A stretch of 64,000 bases of DNA from Corinectria fuckeliana (GCA_019137255.1 WPDH01000034.1:496001-560000); one strand, 5' to 3'; positions 34,182 through 46,184 are shown, counted from the first letter of the stretch. Program-made: numbers and translations. Notes: a model not told the origin generated them from the sequence alone.

Positions 34182-36397
34182 GATGACGTATAACGCGTAG
34201 ACTTAATCAGCTAGCAAAGATCTAGAAAGGACGTTCCATAAGATGACAAAAATCGGAAGAGCTTCAAAAGGAGGACCTTCTTAATCAAAGAAATCCCATT
34301 CATAGTTTGGTCGGTCTTTTGCAAGAAGTGTCAGCTTACTACATATGTCGGGCCAATAAGTACTACCCCCATAAGTGATGTGGAGGGTAATTCGGTCAAA
34401 CTCGGCGAAGAAGACGGACACGTTCATTCTTTAACGTAATCCGTCTAGATGTACAGGTAGATCGTCACCGGAATTCATAGGTCTGAGGGCAGTGGTAAGC
34501 CCTGACCTTGAGGAATGCAAAGCCTGCGACGCACCCTGCGGGCTGACTTTTAGTCATTCAGTCAGACCGTAAGCTGACCAGTCAGTCAGTCTCAGTCAGA
34601 TGGTAAGCTGGTCAGCCAGTAAATCAGTCAGCCATTCAGTAAGTTAGATCGAAAGTAGGTAGGTAGGTTAGGATCAGAGATAGGAAAGGGGACAAGGAAT
34701 TTTAAAGCCGGTTGGAAGTAGTATAACCCTAACCCTTGAAAGAACTATAGGGCAAATCCAGTCGAAATATTTTTGGGCTTTTGAAGTAGCTGAAACTTTT
34801 AGAGCCATATGTTTTCCCAATAAAGGCTTCGCTAGGAAGCTACCTTTTTACCGCTTGACTGGCTTCCTTCTGTAGAGTAGCGCAGGAGAAAGCCCACTGC
34901 CTTTTTTCCTTACTGGAGTAAAACTGAGATATTCGACTAAGTACTAAGTTGTCATCTTAGGCAAGTCGTTGAAAGGGCCTCATCTTTAGCCAGCAAACGA
35001 GGGCAGGAACGCACCCTGAGTGGCTGGGCATTCCTACACTCTATATTACATGCCTGTAGACTACTTGGTGACTCAGGCTGGCTATTTGCCGAAACCTCAC
35101 TCTTGCTTCAATGCCACGAAAGAAGCCCTCAGTTCTCGGTCACTCCAGAAGTGCCTTACGTCTATAAAGGATTGGCTATTACCAAGGCTGGGTTATATAT
35201 AAGCATACAAACTCACAGATAGGATGGCATAATAGTGGGAAACAACCTGGAAAATGGCCATCATGTTATGCTTGTATAAGAGGCAGGTATTTAGTTTGAG
35301 ATTAGTTGATCAAGTCCGAAATGGACTGAGAATGAAGAAACCGCCACATCGCCACTCACGCAATCTTCGCTTCTACGCTCCTCGCTTCTTCGCTCCAAAT
35401 AAGTATTATATCTCGGATACATCTCTAGTTCTCTATCTACACATCGTTTGGATACATATCCTCAATACTCTGACAGATTCGGTGTCGCTTATTTAAGCCA
35501 TCAGGCACGTCCAACTCGGAATGTCTAACGGATCTTCATCCTACTGTCATGATCTAAAATTAGCATCGCCCGCAGTTCATTCCATGGTGGTGTTTTGTTT
35601 ACCCATCCATCTCGTTCCTTCGATAGTCTGTAGATGCATCCATCAGGAATGTAATAGCGACCGAGCCCTAGTTCGAGTGGGCCTCCTACTCGGCTTTTGG
35701 GAATATTACGCAGGAAATTGATATATCTGTCGATTCCTTGGCGCATAGTACTTGTACATAGCCGATGAAGCATCGTCCAAAGTTGGGCAGTGGAGCGGAT
35801 GTGGGCTTTCCAGGAAGTCTGCATAGCACAGTCGACGTCGATGGCATGACGTCTGGACCAGCCCCGTCCTGGATGACCTATCTATCTAAGGAGATATTGA
35901 GGAAGGCATATTTAAAACCAAGCAATGTCGATTTCAGGCCTACCTACTGGGGCGGTGAGTGCCTTGCGGATAAAAACAAGCAGTACAACAGCTTACTCCA
36001 TTAAATAGCTGTCCTCCTTTTCCGTACTGTTTGTTGTGGGTAATTGATGCCTTTTTTTGTTCACAGATAATAATGGCAGGTGGATGAATTCAAGGGGGCT
36101 GTTTGGTGTAAGACTTTGACGGTGAGTTGTAAGAAAAAACAGGCAGAGTTATGTTGCGCTTTTTGTAAGACTTTATGAATGAGTTATATCTCTTCGGTCA
36201 TAAAATATATTGAACCTTAAAGTACGCAATGCATGATCTTTAGCTTACAAGATGTATACAAGAAAAGCTGCCTAGAAGTGCCAGGGAGCGAAGACTCGTT
36301 TCAGTATTCTCTTTTGGCTCTGCTTGCTCTCCGGGCCGCTGTCGTCACGCATTCGATGTTGAGAAAGCCATTGCTCTTTCAAGGTATGCCACCGAAT
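34182..36397. other. AT-rich gene-poor region with repeats and relics
   Basis: No intact gene. Contains a tandem repeat at 34559-34626 and two telomere-like units (TAACCCTAACCCT) at 34724-34736. Stop-free stretches around 35020-35202 and 35525-35824 (minus) are unassigned. 35881-35926 is similar to 28336-28378. This pattern suggests accumulated, mutated repeats. Confidence 0.5.
34559..34626 (+). repeat. Two-copy tandem repeat rich in CAGT
   Basis: Units of about 34 bp beginning CAGTCAGAYYGTAAGCTGR, at 34559 and 34593. They differ mainly by C/T transitions, and CAGTCAGT runs surround them. Confidence 0.65.
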
Positions 36398-36586
36398 TTA
36401 GGTATAGGGGAATGGCAGGCTAATATAACCGTCGATGATGAAGAGCCATCTCCACCTCGCTATGTCATGAACACCATTGAGGATGTTAGGCGTGGCAGCC
36501 TGCAAATATCCACCAAAAAAGGTTCCGACATTGCTAGATATGCACAAACGCCACAATATTTGAAGAGTTCGTCTCCTCGACACCAA
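36398..36586 (-). pseudogene. Fragment of an ACS/Dal5-family MFS transporter
   Basis: The minus-strand frame reads SSNVGTFFGGYLQAA and then ARWRWLFIIDGYISLPF, matching the span 5-6 region of anion:cation symporters (GYLQAA...GWRWLFIIDG...SLP). Stops follow on both sides, and neither the N-terminal spans nor the C-terminal half is present in any frame nearby. It is a short remnant of a third such gene besides the intact ones at 42.3 and 49.7 kb. Confidence 0.65.
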
Positions 36587-38054
36587 GACGGTAAGGTAAA
36601 CATGGAGCCAGAAGCGACAGGCGTCTCTAGGATATCAAAAAGGAAGCGAACACCATAGAAATTGTGTTCGTGTCGTAGGCGACATTAAGCAGGCGTGAGG
36701 CTCGCCTAGAGTACCTCCGTTTCCGCGATGCAGTACCGATGAAGAGTCTTTGGTACTCATCGACAGTCTTTGTAACTTGGACTTGCTGTTTTGTGCTTCA
36801 TCCCTGAGTGGAGATAGCGCCTTTCGGTCCATAGCAGCCACCCATGCCCGTACCATGCTTTAAGACTCACCTGTGGCCTGATGTTATACAAACACGGCCA
36901 AGGACGACTATCGAGGCTAGCCCTATTCTACCTGCCATGCCGCAAGTGTCGGCCAGCTTGCGGCAAGCTAAAGTGGCGCCGCACCGCCGACGTTTATTCT
37001 GACGAATACGAATCTGCCTGAAGAAGGTGTTGCTGCAGTTATTTTCTGGCATGTGGAGACTACGTCGATCTGAATAAGCTCTCTGCCTATGGTTCAGTTC
37101 TTATTCCGCGGATTCTCATCTGGCAGAGTTTGAGAACCGGAGCGTTTCCTGGGAGGTGGAGAACGGCGACGAGATCTACACGCCCGTGAACAGGATTCTC
37201 GGCTGGACCGGCTGTCTGAACCTGGGGTTGGTATAATTAGAATTGGATGCCTCGTGAAAGTGAAAGTGGAAAGTGAAAGTGAGAGCAAGATCATCCGACA
37301 GCTGTTGTGATCATGATCTTGACAGCCAATGAGCAGCTCGTGTTGCACACCGGCTCTTAGCGGATGGTTTGTTATGACATCAAGTCGCACTAGTGTCCCA
37401 GAAAACTTTGTTGTCGATCTCGCAGGGCACGCGCTTCTTTGAAACGAAGCCTTGTCGAGGGGGACGATGTATCCACATAGAGCTACGCATGTACTTGGAT
37501 GTACTTCGTACCACGGGACAGCCGGTTCCTGATGACCGAATGAAGATTGGCTGTCATTAATGCTCTCGTCAGCCTTGACGCCAAGCGGTGGATCTCTCAA
37601 AGAAACGTGGGATGCCATGAAGCCGTTGAGGTCGGCAAGTGTTACCCATTCGTCCAGCCCTACGCTCCCGCAAGACATGGTCATTACCCCTTAAGGCCAG
37701 TGCCAAGCCCGACTATCGCAATACCAGGCCTCGGATCTTCCCTGTCAATGGGGCAGTTAGGTAATGCCCCAAAGCATAAATCTTCGTATATGGAAATTAG
37801 GGTGCACGTTAGCATCAAACACGGGGTCGTATCCCATACAAGTCGGTGAGATAAGCCCATAATACTGCAAGGACTTTGGCATTCTTTCTCACTTTTCTTC
37901 TTCACCATACTTTCGTTTAACCTCATTGCGTAGGCAATGTCCATTCATTTACGACTTTAGTGCGAAGCCATTCCTTGCTATCCCCGCACTCGAAGTGAAG
38001 AGCGTCTTGGCCTTCTTGGAAGAAAGGTTCTGAACTCAGCAAAGACACAACGAT
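36587..38054. other. Intergenic, about 1.5 kb
   Basis: A 196-codon minus-strand frame at 37094-37684 lacks any motif and contains a translated GTGAAA purine repeat (37253-37285), so it is not accepted. The remainder is the promoter of the DUF3176 gene. Confidence 0.45.
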
Positions 38055-40020
38055 ATGGCGACAAAACCACAATGGCCGCTCAAAGAGGAGATGCCCGACG
38101 GCAAAGCCCCGTGGTATCAACTTGAGCCTGTACCCGCGAACCCGCCCCAGGACTCTGGAGGGCTGAGCGAGCCTTGGCAGCCTGGGTTCTGGAAGCGATT
38201 TCCAATTCGTGGGCTCGGGCCCTGGTTCATGTCGGTTCTTGGTACTGTGGCTGCCGTCTTCATTCTCGTCTACAGCGATGGAGTCCCCGTCAGCCACTGG
38301 GACGAGCGCATTCAGCCGACCGTGTGGCTCGCCTTGAGCTCAGCACTGACGGGTGCCTTGTTGGCGTGTGCGTTTACAGAGGGAGCGGCCATCTCGTACT
38401 GGCGAGCTGCGGGAAGGCCAACGACGGTAGGCAGGAATGCAACGGGATTGGGGAGAGTATGGCCGGCCAGCTGACAGTACTAGTTGCCACAACTCCACGC
38501 CGTCTATGCATCCTCGACGGGAATTATTGAGGCTGTATTGAATCTGTTCTGCTTCAAATCCAAGGTTCTTGGCTTAGGTACACACCAACGCCATCTCAAT
38601 CACCTGCGATTTACTCACGCAAACTAGCTTCCGTTCTGATGACATTGTCTGTGATGCGCGGTCCCCTGATGCAGCAAGCATCCTCGACGTCGAACGAATA
38701 CGATGCACAGCGTGGCACTTTCGACTTCCACATTGCCCAAGAGCTTCCTTCCGACTACGCCACCATCCTCACCGGCCGCACTCACGCCGTCTCCCTGCTC
38801 ACCAAGAACTTCAGCGATGTTGCTCAAGCCTACAGCAACCGAGACGATATGGCTGCCTTTGACACCTCCTGTGACAACTGCACGGCTACCGTGAAGGTAT
38901 GACTTTGTCTACTTCGGGAACCCTCGGACTACAGCTTCTTACTGATTCTTCCGACAGGCCTTTGGATTCGACGTGAACTGCACCGAGACCACGCGAGACT
39001 TTGACCTCAACTACGGCATGGATCCGGCCAGTATGCAAAAGGCGTTCAAGGGGGCGTATCTGTTCGAGGTCAACGTGACAGAATACAGCAACTATGGGCT
39101 CCAGATGGCGAAGGAAGGGTCGTTTCTTCGATACACGACGCTTTACAAGGATACCAACCAGTGTAGCGGCAAGGTCAAGCTCCAGACGTGTGATTTACAT
39201 GGCGGCATATCAAAGTTTCCTGTGCACATGGCCGGAAACAAAGTCAAGCTCAGGGGTAGTTGGAAAGACGATGTATTCGTCCAACGCAAGTACGTGTCCC
39301 TTCCCCCCTAACTAGCACCTTGTTCCTGTCTCTAACAACAGGTTTCTTGATAGATACATGGTTCCTGTGGGTATGGGAAGTGGAAGCGGCAACATCCTAG
39401 GTGGCTTCAGTACCATCGTCGACGCGCAATACGGTTCCTCGGCATTCATGGCCTTTGCCGGTGCCGTCGGCTACTCGGTCAACTCAGACGGCCTAGCCGC
39501 CACGCAGTACATGACGATGAACAGCAGCGTGCCAGGCTGCGCCGATACGTGGACGAACCCCATGAACGACCTCATCGAACTTACGCGAGAGCTCGGCTTC
39601 CGCGCGAGCTTGCAGTACGCCAAGTACAACGCGACCGACAAGCAGCAAGTCGAGTTCGACAGCGGCACGACGATGTTGGTGTACGTGACGGACTATGAGA
39701 AGATGTGGATCGCCGTGGCCGTGTCTCTGGTGGGCATCTTCGCGGTGCTCCCTATCTTCTGGGGGTGGTGGGAGCTGGGTCGGGATGTCAGCCTCAACCC
39801 GCTGGAGATTGCGAATGCGTTCGGGACGGTTGGGCAGCAGGCCCACATCATGGGCAACATCGACCCCAACAAAAGCGTCGACGGCATCGTCCGAGCCGTG
39901 AACGAGATTGGGCCGGTGCGATACGGGGCGTGGGAGGTGGAAGGCGGCGCGGTGAGGCTTGGGTTTGCAGGGGCAGGGATGGTGAGAACTCCGGGGAATG
40001 GGGAGAGGTTTATTTACTAG
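38055..40020 (+). CDS. DUF3176-type fungal membrane protein
   Basis: Function unknown. Exons 38055-38426, 38484-38577, 38628-38896, 38958-39289 and 39354-40020 total 1734 nt (577 aa). After a proline-rich cytosolic N-terminus come two close spans (PWFMSVLGTVAAVFILVY and WLALSSALTGALLACAF), then the typical EGAAISYWRAAGRPTTL-type segment with LPQLHAVYASSTG formed over the first junction, and a third span (LASVLMTLSVMRGPLMQQ). A large extracellular loop with cysteines and sequons (NCTATVK, NCTET) follows, and a last span near the C-terminus (WIAVAVSLVGIFAVLPIFW). This layout is that of the DUF3176 proteins common in filamentous ascomycetes. Exon 1 intron acceptor is CTAG at 38480-38483. Confidence 0.82.
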
Positions 40021-42304
40021 GGGTTTTCCTTCACGACATAAAGATTGTGAGAAATGGGCGTAACGTATATCGCCGCGCTTCATGTCATTTACTTCATCTC
40101 ACGTACAAGAGAACAAACGTTTTATATAGGCCGGCCTTGACATTGATGGATTCTTGTCCAGGAGTTTCAGCAAAAGGCCCCAGCAGCAGCAGGGATAGCT
40201 CAGCCGTCTCAAAGTCTAGCATACCACTGGGAGCGTAATGCATTTTGATTCAACGGCTACCTTTTGCTTCCAGTCATTCCAGTCATCATTCCTAGGATGC
40301 CAAATCAAGGCCAGTTTCTGTATCGCAGTCAGTCATACAACGCCGTGAGATTAGTCAACACCCAAAGAGCCTCTTCTGCAGGGCCCATTGCTAATGTGAC
40401 ATATACCCGGTAGATCTTCCACAGGGCCATAAGCATTACCAGTGGGGAACACTCTTCAGACTCGGCAACCAGCCCACCTTTCCAAAGTTGACATGCCTCA
40501 TAGAGAACGGCCCTGGCGAAGGATGGATGAGCTTGCCCAAGTCTTGACCAAAGCGGCGCTCTATTCTTCTAGGGAAGCATTGCCGAAGCGGTAGTATATT
40601 GGCTAAGCTGAGGTGAAGCCTGGTGGGATATCGTTTCTTTATGCTGAGACTAGTTGTTAGCAGGTTTCTTCGAGCCCAAACATAGCTGAGATGTAGAAAA
40701 CCCGAGACGACACTGGTGTTCGATGCGTCACTTACTGGACGTGTAAGCTCTATATCTATATCCCATGACAATGTCCCTGTCATCGGGCCATTTTGCAGCC
40801 TCTCAGAAGTTTGGAGCTTTCCAAAGATTCCTTCTAAATGGGACACTGACGATCCCACTTGAAAAGCCAGGACGTCACAAGCGCTCCCCAATCAATATCG
40901 AGTGAGATTTTAACAGCATTTTGGTGCGGGAGGTATGTCTTCTCATCAACCCGCAGTCTTCGGCATGGATAAAGAATTAGAAGAGTGTTCTCGGCTTCAA
41001 CAACTCGCATCAACGCTTCTCTTAGCCTTCCGCCACCCCCGGAGAGGACACAAAGGAAGTGATGATAAAGTGCATTGAACACGCGAAGTTACTTGCAACT
41101 ACCACCCCAATGGTGTAGCCAATCTCGCGTCCACCGACCCCCCAAGGGAATCTGGTAAGCGCCAAATTCCCTGGTCTGTCTTGTAAACGCCTCAAGTAGC
41201 CGATAGACACATTGACGGCGTGTCCGTAAGTATAGCTAATTTCAGAGATTAGACGACATCTCGGTGCTATCTTGGACGTAGCCCTCGACAGTATACCTCC
41301 ATATATGACGCCTTTATGTTTATGGAACTAGTAGGAGTCTGAGGGGCTCAGAGGCTGCCAATGCTGGAGTAGGGCTTATGTACTATGGTTTGGGGATAAG
41401 AACCGACAGGACACCCAAAAGCAAGCTTGTTAAAGTTCTCTTATCGCACGCCATAGGCAAAGATAGCCTGCCCTCCAGTCTTCATTGGTAAGCTTCCAAG
41501 TCTCCAATTGATCCCTAAACATCTTCTGTCAAACACATCATGATAAGCTCTTCGGTCTATGGGATCCGCTGAGGGGCTCCAGCCAAATGGGACCACAAGG
41601 TGGCAAAACATGCCTGTCTTTTGGACGAACCGCTTCTCCGGGTCGAAATCGAGCTTAATACGTAGGCGAAAAGAGGGCCCGGAATTTCGGGACAGTGTAC
41701 GGCCTAGCCTTCAACTCAGGCAGTCACTTCCTCGCAATCCTCTCGTGGGCCAAAGGCCCCAATGCTAGCCGGAGAAAATTATCCTACTGGCTAACAATCC
41801 AGAAGATATTGCTTGATTTTCTTGTCTTTATAGTCTACCCATGCCGATGGCCCGCCGGGAATAATTCTGAAGCCAGGGTTTGGCATCTCCTCATCGTTCC
41901 CCGTAATGTCGTAGTCGCTAGCTTCGGGGTATCTTCGCCGAGACGGGGGTTTGATTTACTTGTTATGGATTTTTGTCCGCGAGTTCGAAGATATGGGTCG
42001 TCGATGGAGAATCTCATTGCAAATCGTTTCTCCATTGAGATGTCTCTAAGAATTAAGTGCGTCTTTCGCCGCATGGCATCATCGCAACTCGGCAGCACGT
42101 ACACTAACAGGCCCTTGGTCGTCTAATCGTCGCAGCCGACCGCCCGTAGACTGAGCGTAAAGTAACGCAGTAGTTTGGTATAAAACCAAAGCATCCAGCG
42201 GCTGGTGCAATGCCCAAGGAATAGCAGCATCGTCCAGTCTTCCTTTCTCTCTGCTCTTCCTGCCTTGCTCCTGTGACGGACTCGCCATCGGGCTATTCGC
42301 AGAC
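40021..42304. other. Intergenic, about 2.3 kb
   Basis: No supported gene; frames such as 40436-40891 (minus) and 41695-42126 (plus) have no recognisable content. Balanced composition without obvious repeats. It includes the promoter of the following transporter. Confidence 0.4.
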
Positions 42305-44038
42305 ATGGGCCCAAAGACTGTCATAGAGGTCCACCCCGGGGGCCAAGCCACGCCGGAGGAAGACCCAAACGTCCTCAGAAAAGAGCCTTCTGTGGATGAG
42401 CCAAAGAAAGCCCCTAGCGACCTGGCCGAGCCTGAAGACACCTCCCAGAACCTGGGCTTCTGGGCAGCTCTCACCAATAGACGAACGCCGGCAGACCTGG
42501 ATGCGATAGCTACCGAGCGCAGCGTCTTCGACGATTCCCAGCTGGCCCCGTACTACCAGCCCCAGCCTGAGTACGAGAATGTCCATCGCTTCGACCCTTC
42601 CGAGCGCTGGACCTACCGCGAGGAACGGGCGGTGCGACGCAAGACGGATCTGCGCATCTTCGTCTGGATCCTGGTCATGTTCTTTGGTCTCAACATCGAC
42701 AGAGGCAACTTGGGCAACGCCGCCGCTGACAATCTCCTCGACGACCTCGGCATCAATACCAACGACTACAACAACGCGCAGAACATGTACCGCATCGGCT
42801 TCCTCATCGCCGAGATCCCCTCCCAGATGATCGGAAAGTGGCTCGGTCCCGACCGCTGGATCCCCGTCCAGATCATCCTGTGGAGTCTTGCTGCGGGAGG
42901 CCAGTTCTTCATGCACAACCGCGCCGGCTTCTTCGCCTGCCGCTTCTTCATCGGCCTCTGCATGGGCGGCTTCATCCCCGACGCGGTGCTCTACCTGTCG
43001 TACTTCTACAAGAAGACGGAGATGCCCATCCGCCTGGCGCTCTTCTGGTTCGTCGACTCCATGTCCGGCGTGGTTGCGTCGTTCATGGCCTACGGCATTC
43101 TGCACATGCGGGGCGTGGCTGGACGCGAGGGCTGGCGATGGCTCTTCCTGCTCGAAGCCCTCATCAGCTTGGTTATTGGTGCGCTGAGCTTCCTCTTCCT
43201 CGTCCCTGGCCCGACACAGACGCGGACCTGGTGGAATCCAAAGGGCTACTATACGGAGCGGGAAGAGAAGATCATAGTCAACCGTGTGCTGCGTGACGAT
43301 CCCTCCAAGAGCGGCATGCACAACCGAGAGGCCATCACGCTGGGCATGCTCTGGAAGAGTCTGAAAGACTACGACTTGTGGCCCATCTACGTGATCGGCA
43401 TGTTGTTCGAGATCCCGACTGCGCCCCCCAAGACCTATCTCACATTGTCGCTCAAGGCCCTCGGCTTCAGCACCTTCAACGTCACGCTCTTGGGAATCCC
43501 CGTCACCGTGTTTGCAGCACTCAACATGCTCTGGGTGACATACCTGACCGAGCGGTTCCATCAGATTGCCATAATCGGCCTCCTCGCGCAAGTCTGGGTC
43601 CTCCCGTTGCTCGTTGTTGAATACACGTCGGTCGAGAAGCTATCGCACTGGGGGCAGTACGCCCTGACATTCATGATACTGGGCCAGCCTTCAGTCCACG
43701 CTGCGCAGGTCGGCTGGTGCTCGCGACTCTCCAACGCTGTTCGAACGCGGGCCGTCAGTGCTGCGCTGTACAACATCACCATCCAACTGTCCGGCATTGC
43801 GTCTTCCAACATCTACAGGGAAGATGACAAGCCGCTTTATCACCGCGGAAACAAGAACCTCGTCGCCATCACGGTGGGCACCATTGGAGCCTACGCATTC
43901 GCCAAGGTCTACTATACGCTTCGCAACAAGTCCAAGCGTGACCGCTGGGACAAGATGACGAGCGCGGAGAGGGCGTACTATCTACAGCATACCCATGACG
44001 AGGGCAACAAGCGGCTAGACTTTTTCTTTGATAGTTAG
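42305..44038 (+). CDS. MFS transporter, ACS (Dal5/allantoate permease-like) family
   Basis: Intronless 577-aa plasma-membrane transporter of the anion:cation symporter family. A polar N-terminus of about 115 residues precedes 12 predicted spans. Landmarks: RRKTDLRIFVWILVMFFGLN before span 1 with NIDRGNLGNA, YRIGFLIAEIPSQMIGKWLG (span 3), FFIGLCMGGFIPDAVLYLSY (span 4) and GREGWRWLFLLEALISL (span 6). The long N-terminus and the NIDRGN block resemble the yeast Soa1/Seo1 sulfonate/sulfur-compound subgroup more than plain allantoate permease; this is judged by eye. Its neighbour, convergent and 556 bp away, is a sulfatase, which would fit uptake of sulfated organics. Other ACS substrates (vitamins, ureides, carboxylates) are possible. 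Confidence 0.88.
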   Translation: MGPKTVIEVHPGGQATPEEDPNVLRKEPSVDEPKKAPSDLAEPEDTSQNLGFWAALTNRRTPADLDAIATERSVFDDSQLAPYYQPQPEYENVHRFDPSERWTYREERAVRRKTDLRIFVWILVMFFGLNIDRGNLGNAAADNLLDDLGINTNDYNNAQNMYRIGFLIAEIPSQMIGKWLGPDRWIPVQIILWSLAAGGQFFMHNRAGFFACRFFIGLCMGGFIPDAVLYLSYFYKKTEMPIRLALFWFVDSMSGVVASFMAYGILHMRGVAGREGWRWLFLLEALISLVIGALSFLFLVPGPTQTRTWWNPKGYYTEREEKIIVNRVLRDDPSKSGMHNREAITLGMLWKSLKDYDLWPIYVIGMLFEIPTAPPKTYLTLSLKALGFSTFNVTLLGIPVTVFAALNMLWVTYLTERFHQIAIIGLLAQVWVLPLLVVEYTSVEKLSHWGQYALTFMILGQPSVHAAQVGWCSRLSNAVRTRAVSAALYNITIQLSGIASSNIYREDDKPLYHRGNKNLVAITVGTIGAYAFAKVYYTLRNKSKRDRWDKMTSAERAYYLQHTHDEGNKRLDFFFDS

Positions 44039-44594
44039 AGATTAGGCATCCCTTGCACTAGACAGGATATAGAAATATTCAGGACGTTCTGTAGGAACCG
44101 TTTCGCTCCATGATTGCTTCATTCAGACTATGAAAACACTTTGTCGTTATCGCTGACGCCATAGTCTAGCTTGAGCCGCATCATCATCCCGGGTTGGTAT
44201 TGGTGCGTATAAATGCTGCCAAGGCGGCTCGTCGGCATCAGCATCGCAGTGACACGTCCATGGGTCGTTTTTCTTGGCGGTGTGGGGAGATCGACCAAAC
44301 GATATTCCTAGTCTTTTACTGCTACATACGTACAGCTACACGTGGCTCTATCCGCTAAGGGGACTGGGATTCGAGTGACAAACCGCTCATGCTGACGCAC
44401 GCTTGTTCCTGCTTACAGCGGCTTACCAGAAACACGGGTTGCCTGTCTTGGCATGCATAGGAACGACAGCCTCGGTAGAACATGATTAGATAGAGAATTG
44501 ACCAAAGGCGCTATGAAGAGGGTAAAACTAAGCATTCAGGGATCAAGCTGACATCTTTACTAGCATTCTTATGGTGGGAAGATTTTGGTCATAT
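44039..44594. other. Convergent intergenic region
   Basis: 3' flanks of the transporter (plus) and the sulfatase (minus). Nothing else seen. Confidence 0.5.
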
Positions 44595-46091
44595 CTACGA
44601 CCTAGACCCAGGCAGACCAAAGGCCGAGTTCTTATACATTTCCAGACCAGCCGCTTTCGTCTCAGGATGTTCCACATCCAGATCCCACTTGTTCGGCACT
44701 TCCAGTCCAGCATCCAGATGATGCTTGTTGAGCAAGATGGAAATTCCGTCTCGGAAAAGCCATGGGTCGTTGGTTCTCCTCTGCCAGTCTTCCAGCCTTT
44801 CCCGCAACACCTCGAGCACAGCGGCATACTCAGGATCCTTGGCAACATTTGTCACCTCGTCGGGATCCTTGATGAGATCATACAGCTCTTCTGGAGGTCG
44901 GAAGAAGTAGTCCTTGAGGAGCCGCTTGCCGATGACCTTGGGGCTCTCTTCCGCATTGCGGATGTCGTCCCACGTTAGGGAGCCGTAGATGTCGTTAGCG
45001 AATGGGAAGTCGAGCCTCCACGCAATGTTTCTGTGATACTTGAACTTCGTCGTGCGGATATACCGCGTCGGCCAATAGTTGGTGGACTCATGGAACGTGT
45101 GAGAGCCAAAAACATGGTCCCAGTCAGGCAGCTGATCAGATCGATTGATGATGGGTAGAAACGAGCGCCCTGAGAGTTTCTCCGCTGGTGCTGAGGCTTT
45201 GGACCCTAGTGTCCAATCCAGGATGGTAGGAAGAATGTCAACGTATGAAACAAGGTTTGTGTTGACTGAAGCCGGTAGCCCTGGGTGCTTGACGATGAGC
45301 GGCAACCGAATCCCAGCGTCGTAGAGCGTCGTCTTGGAGTTCATAAAGGGCGGGCCGTTGTCACTCATGAATATGACGAGAGTATCGTCAGAGAAGCCGG
45401 ACTTAACCAACTCTTCCAGTATGAAACCAACGCCCAGGTCGAGGCGAGAGATAGCCTCCGCGTAGCTGGCAAGTTCTTGCCGAGAACCTGGGGTGTCTGA
45501 TAAGAACCCTGGAACTACCATATCCTCTGGCCGATACTTTGTGCTCGTCACGCGAGGAGAAACAGTTTCATCATTGCCGAAACCACCCCGGGTACGATCG
45601 CGATGAGGATCATGATACCCGACAGCCAAGACAAAAGGCCGGCCGTCCTCCTTGGACGTACGGAAGAAGTCAGCCGCTCGGTCCGCTGTCCACGAGACGT
45701 CCCGGGTGAGACTCTCAGCCTTGAATTCCCAAGGGTACACGGCGTCAGGCCCGACGTGGATCTTGCCAATGATGCCACTGCGGATTTCATGCTTGGAAAG
45801 GATTGCCGGAGCGCTCTCCACGTGGTCAAAGGTCATGAAGTGATGTTTGCCGCTGTTGAGGCCGTATTGGCCGTTTTCGTGCGTGTGCAGCCCCGTGTAG
45901 ATGGTCGATCGGCTACCGCTGCACGAGGCGGTGCTGGCAAAGGCATTGTCGAATCTAATGCCCTCTGCGGCGAGTTTGTCGATGTTGGGTGTTTTGATGT
46001 ACGTGCAGCCATAGCAGCCCAGTTGCTTTCCCAAGTCGTCTGCAATGAGCAGCAGCACGTTTTTTGCAGGCATCCTTGGACACCAGCTCAA
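44595..46091 (-). CDS. Sulfatase family (arylsulfatase / N-sulfoglucosamine sulfohydrolase-like)
   Basis: Hydrolyses a sulfate ester or sulfamate. 498 aa, single exon; the Met at 46073 (MPAKNVLLL) is an equally good start, six residues later. Metal ligands at the N-terminus are in LLIADDLG (Asp18, Asp19) and later in FMSDNGPP. The modified-residue site is Cys57 in CSGSRSTIYTG, where the usual Pro or Ala two residues after Cys is Gly. TGLHTHENGQYG follows as in SGSH-like sulfatases, then IGKIHVG with the conserved Lys-His pair. No signal peptide, so cytosolic action on imported substrate is likely. It lies beside two ACS-family transporters. A Mutator-like transposon sits 93 bp upstream of the 46091 start, leaving little native promoter. 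Confidence 0.9.
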   Translation of the reverse strand: MSWCPRMPAKNVLLLIADDLGKQLGCYGCTYIKTPNIDKLAAEGIRFDNAFASTASCSGSRSTIYTGLHTHENGQYGLNSGKHHFMTFDHVESAPAILSKHEIRSGIIGKIHVGPDAVYPWEFKAESLTRDVSWTADRAADFFRTSKEDGRPFVLAVGYHDPHRDRTRGGFGNDETVSPRVTSTKYRPEDMVVPGFLSDTPGSRQELASYAEAISRLDLGVGFILEELVKSGFSDDTLVIFMSDNGPPFMNSKTTLYDAGIRLPLIVKHPGLPASVNTNLVSYVDILPTILDWTLGSKASAPAEKLSGRSFLPIINRSDQLPDWDHVFGSHTFHESTNYWPTRYIRTTKFKYHRNIAWRLDFPFANDIYGSLTWDDIRNAEESPKVIGKRLLKDYFFRPPEELYDLIKDPDEVTNVAKDPEYAAVLEVLRERLEDWQRRTNDPWLFRDGISILLNKHHLDAGLEVPNKWDLDVEHPETKAAGLEMYKNSAFGLPGSRS

Positions 46092-46176
46092 GGCAGAAGA
46101 AGAATAGGTAGTGCGATGGTCAAAGTGGCGAGTTGAAAGAGTGTGTCTACCCTATCAAATGGACATCTACATGCAA

Positions 46177-46184
46177 TTGGTGAG
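46177..46184 (+). repeat. 8-bp target-site duplication (left copy)
   Basis: TTGGTGAG directly before the left end. The same 8 bp follows the right end at 48852-48859. Confidence 0.85.

Noticed and set aside
34724..34736. TAACCCTAACCCT as a telomere end
   Set aside because: Only two units, inside a longer sequence with genes on both sides; too short to mark a telomere or fusion point.
35525..35824. 100-codon minus-strand frame in the AT-rich island
   Set aside because: Could be a relic, but no block matched a family I can name, so no feature is claimed.
37094..37684. 196-codon minus-strand frame
   Set aside because: No motif, codon pattern unlike neighbouring genes, and part of it is a translated GTGAAA purine repeat.
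42293..43591. 432-codon minus-strand frame
   Set aside because: Antisense of the ACS-family transporter; composition is Glu/His/Val/Arg-rich as expected for a shadow of membrane-protein codons.
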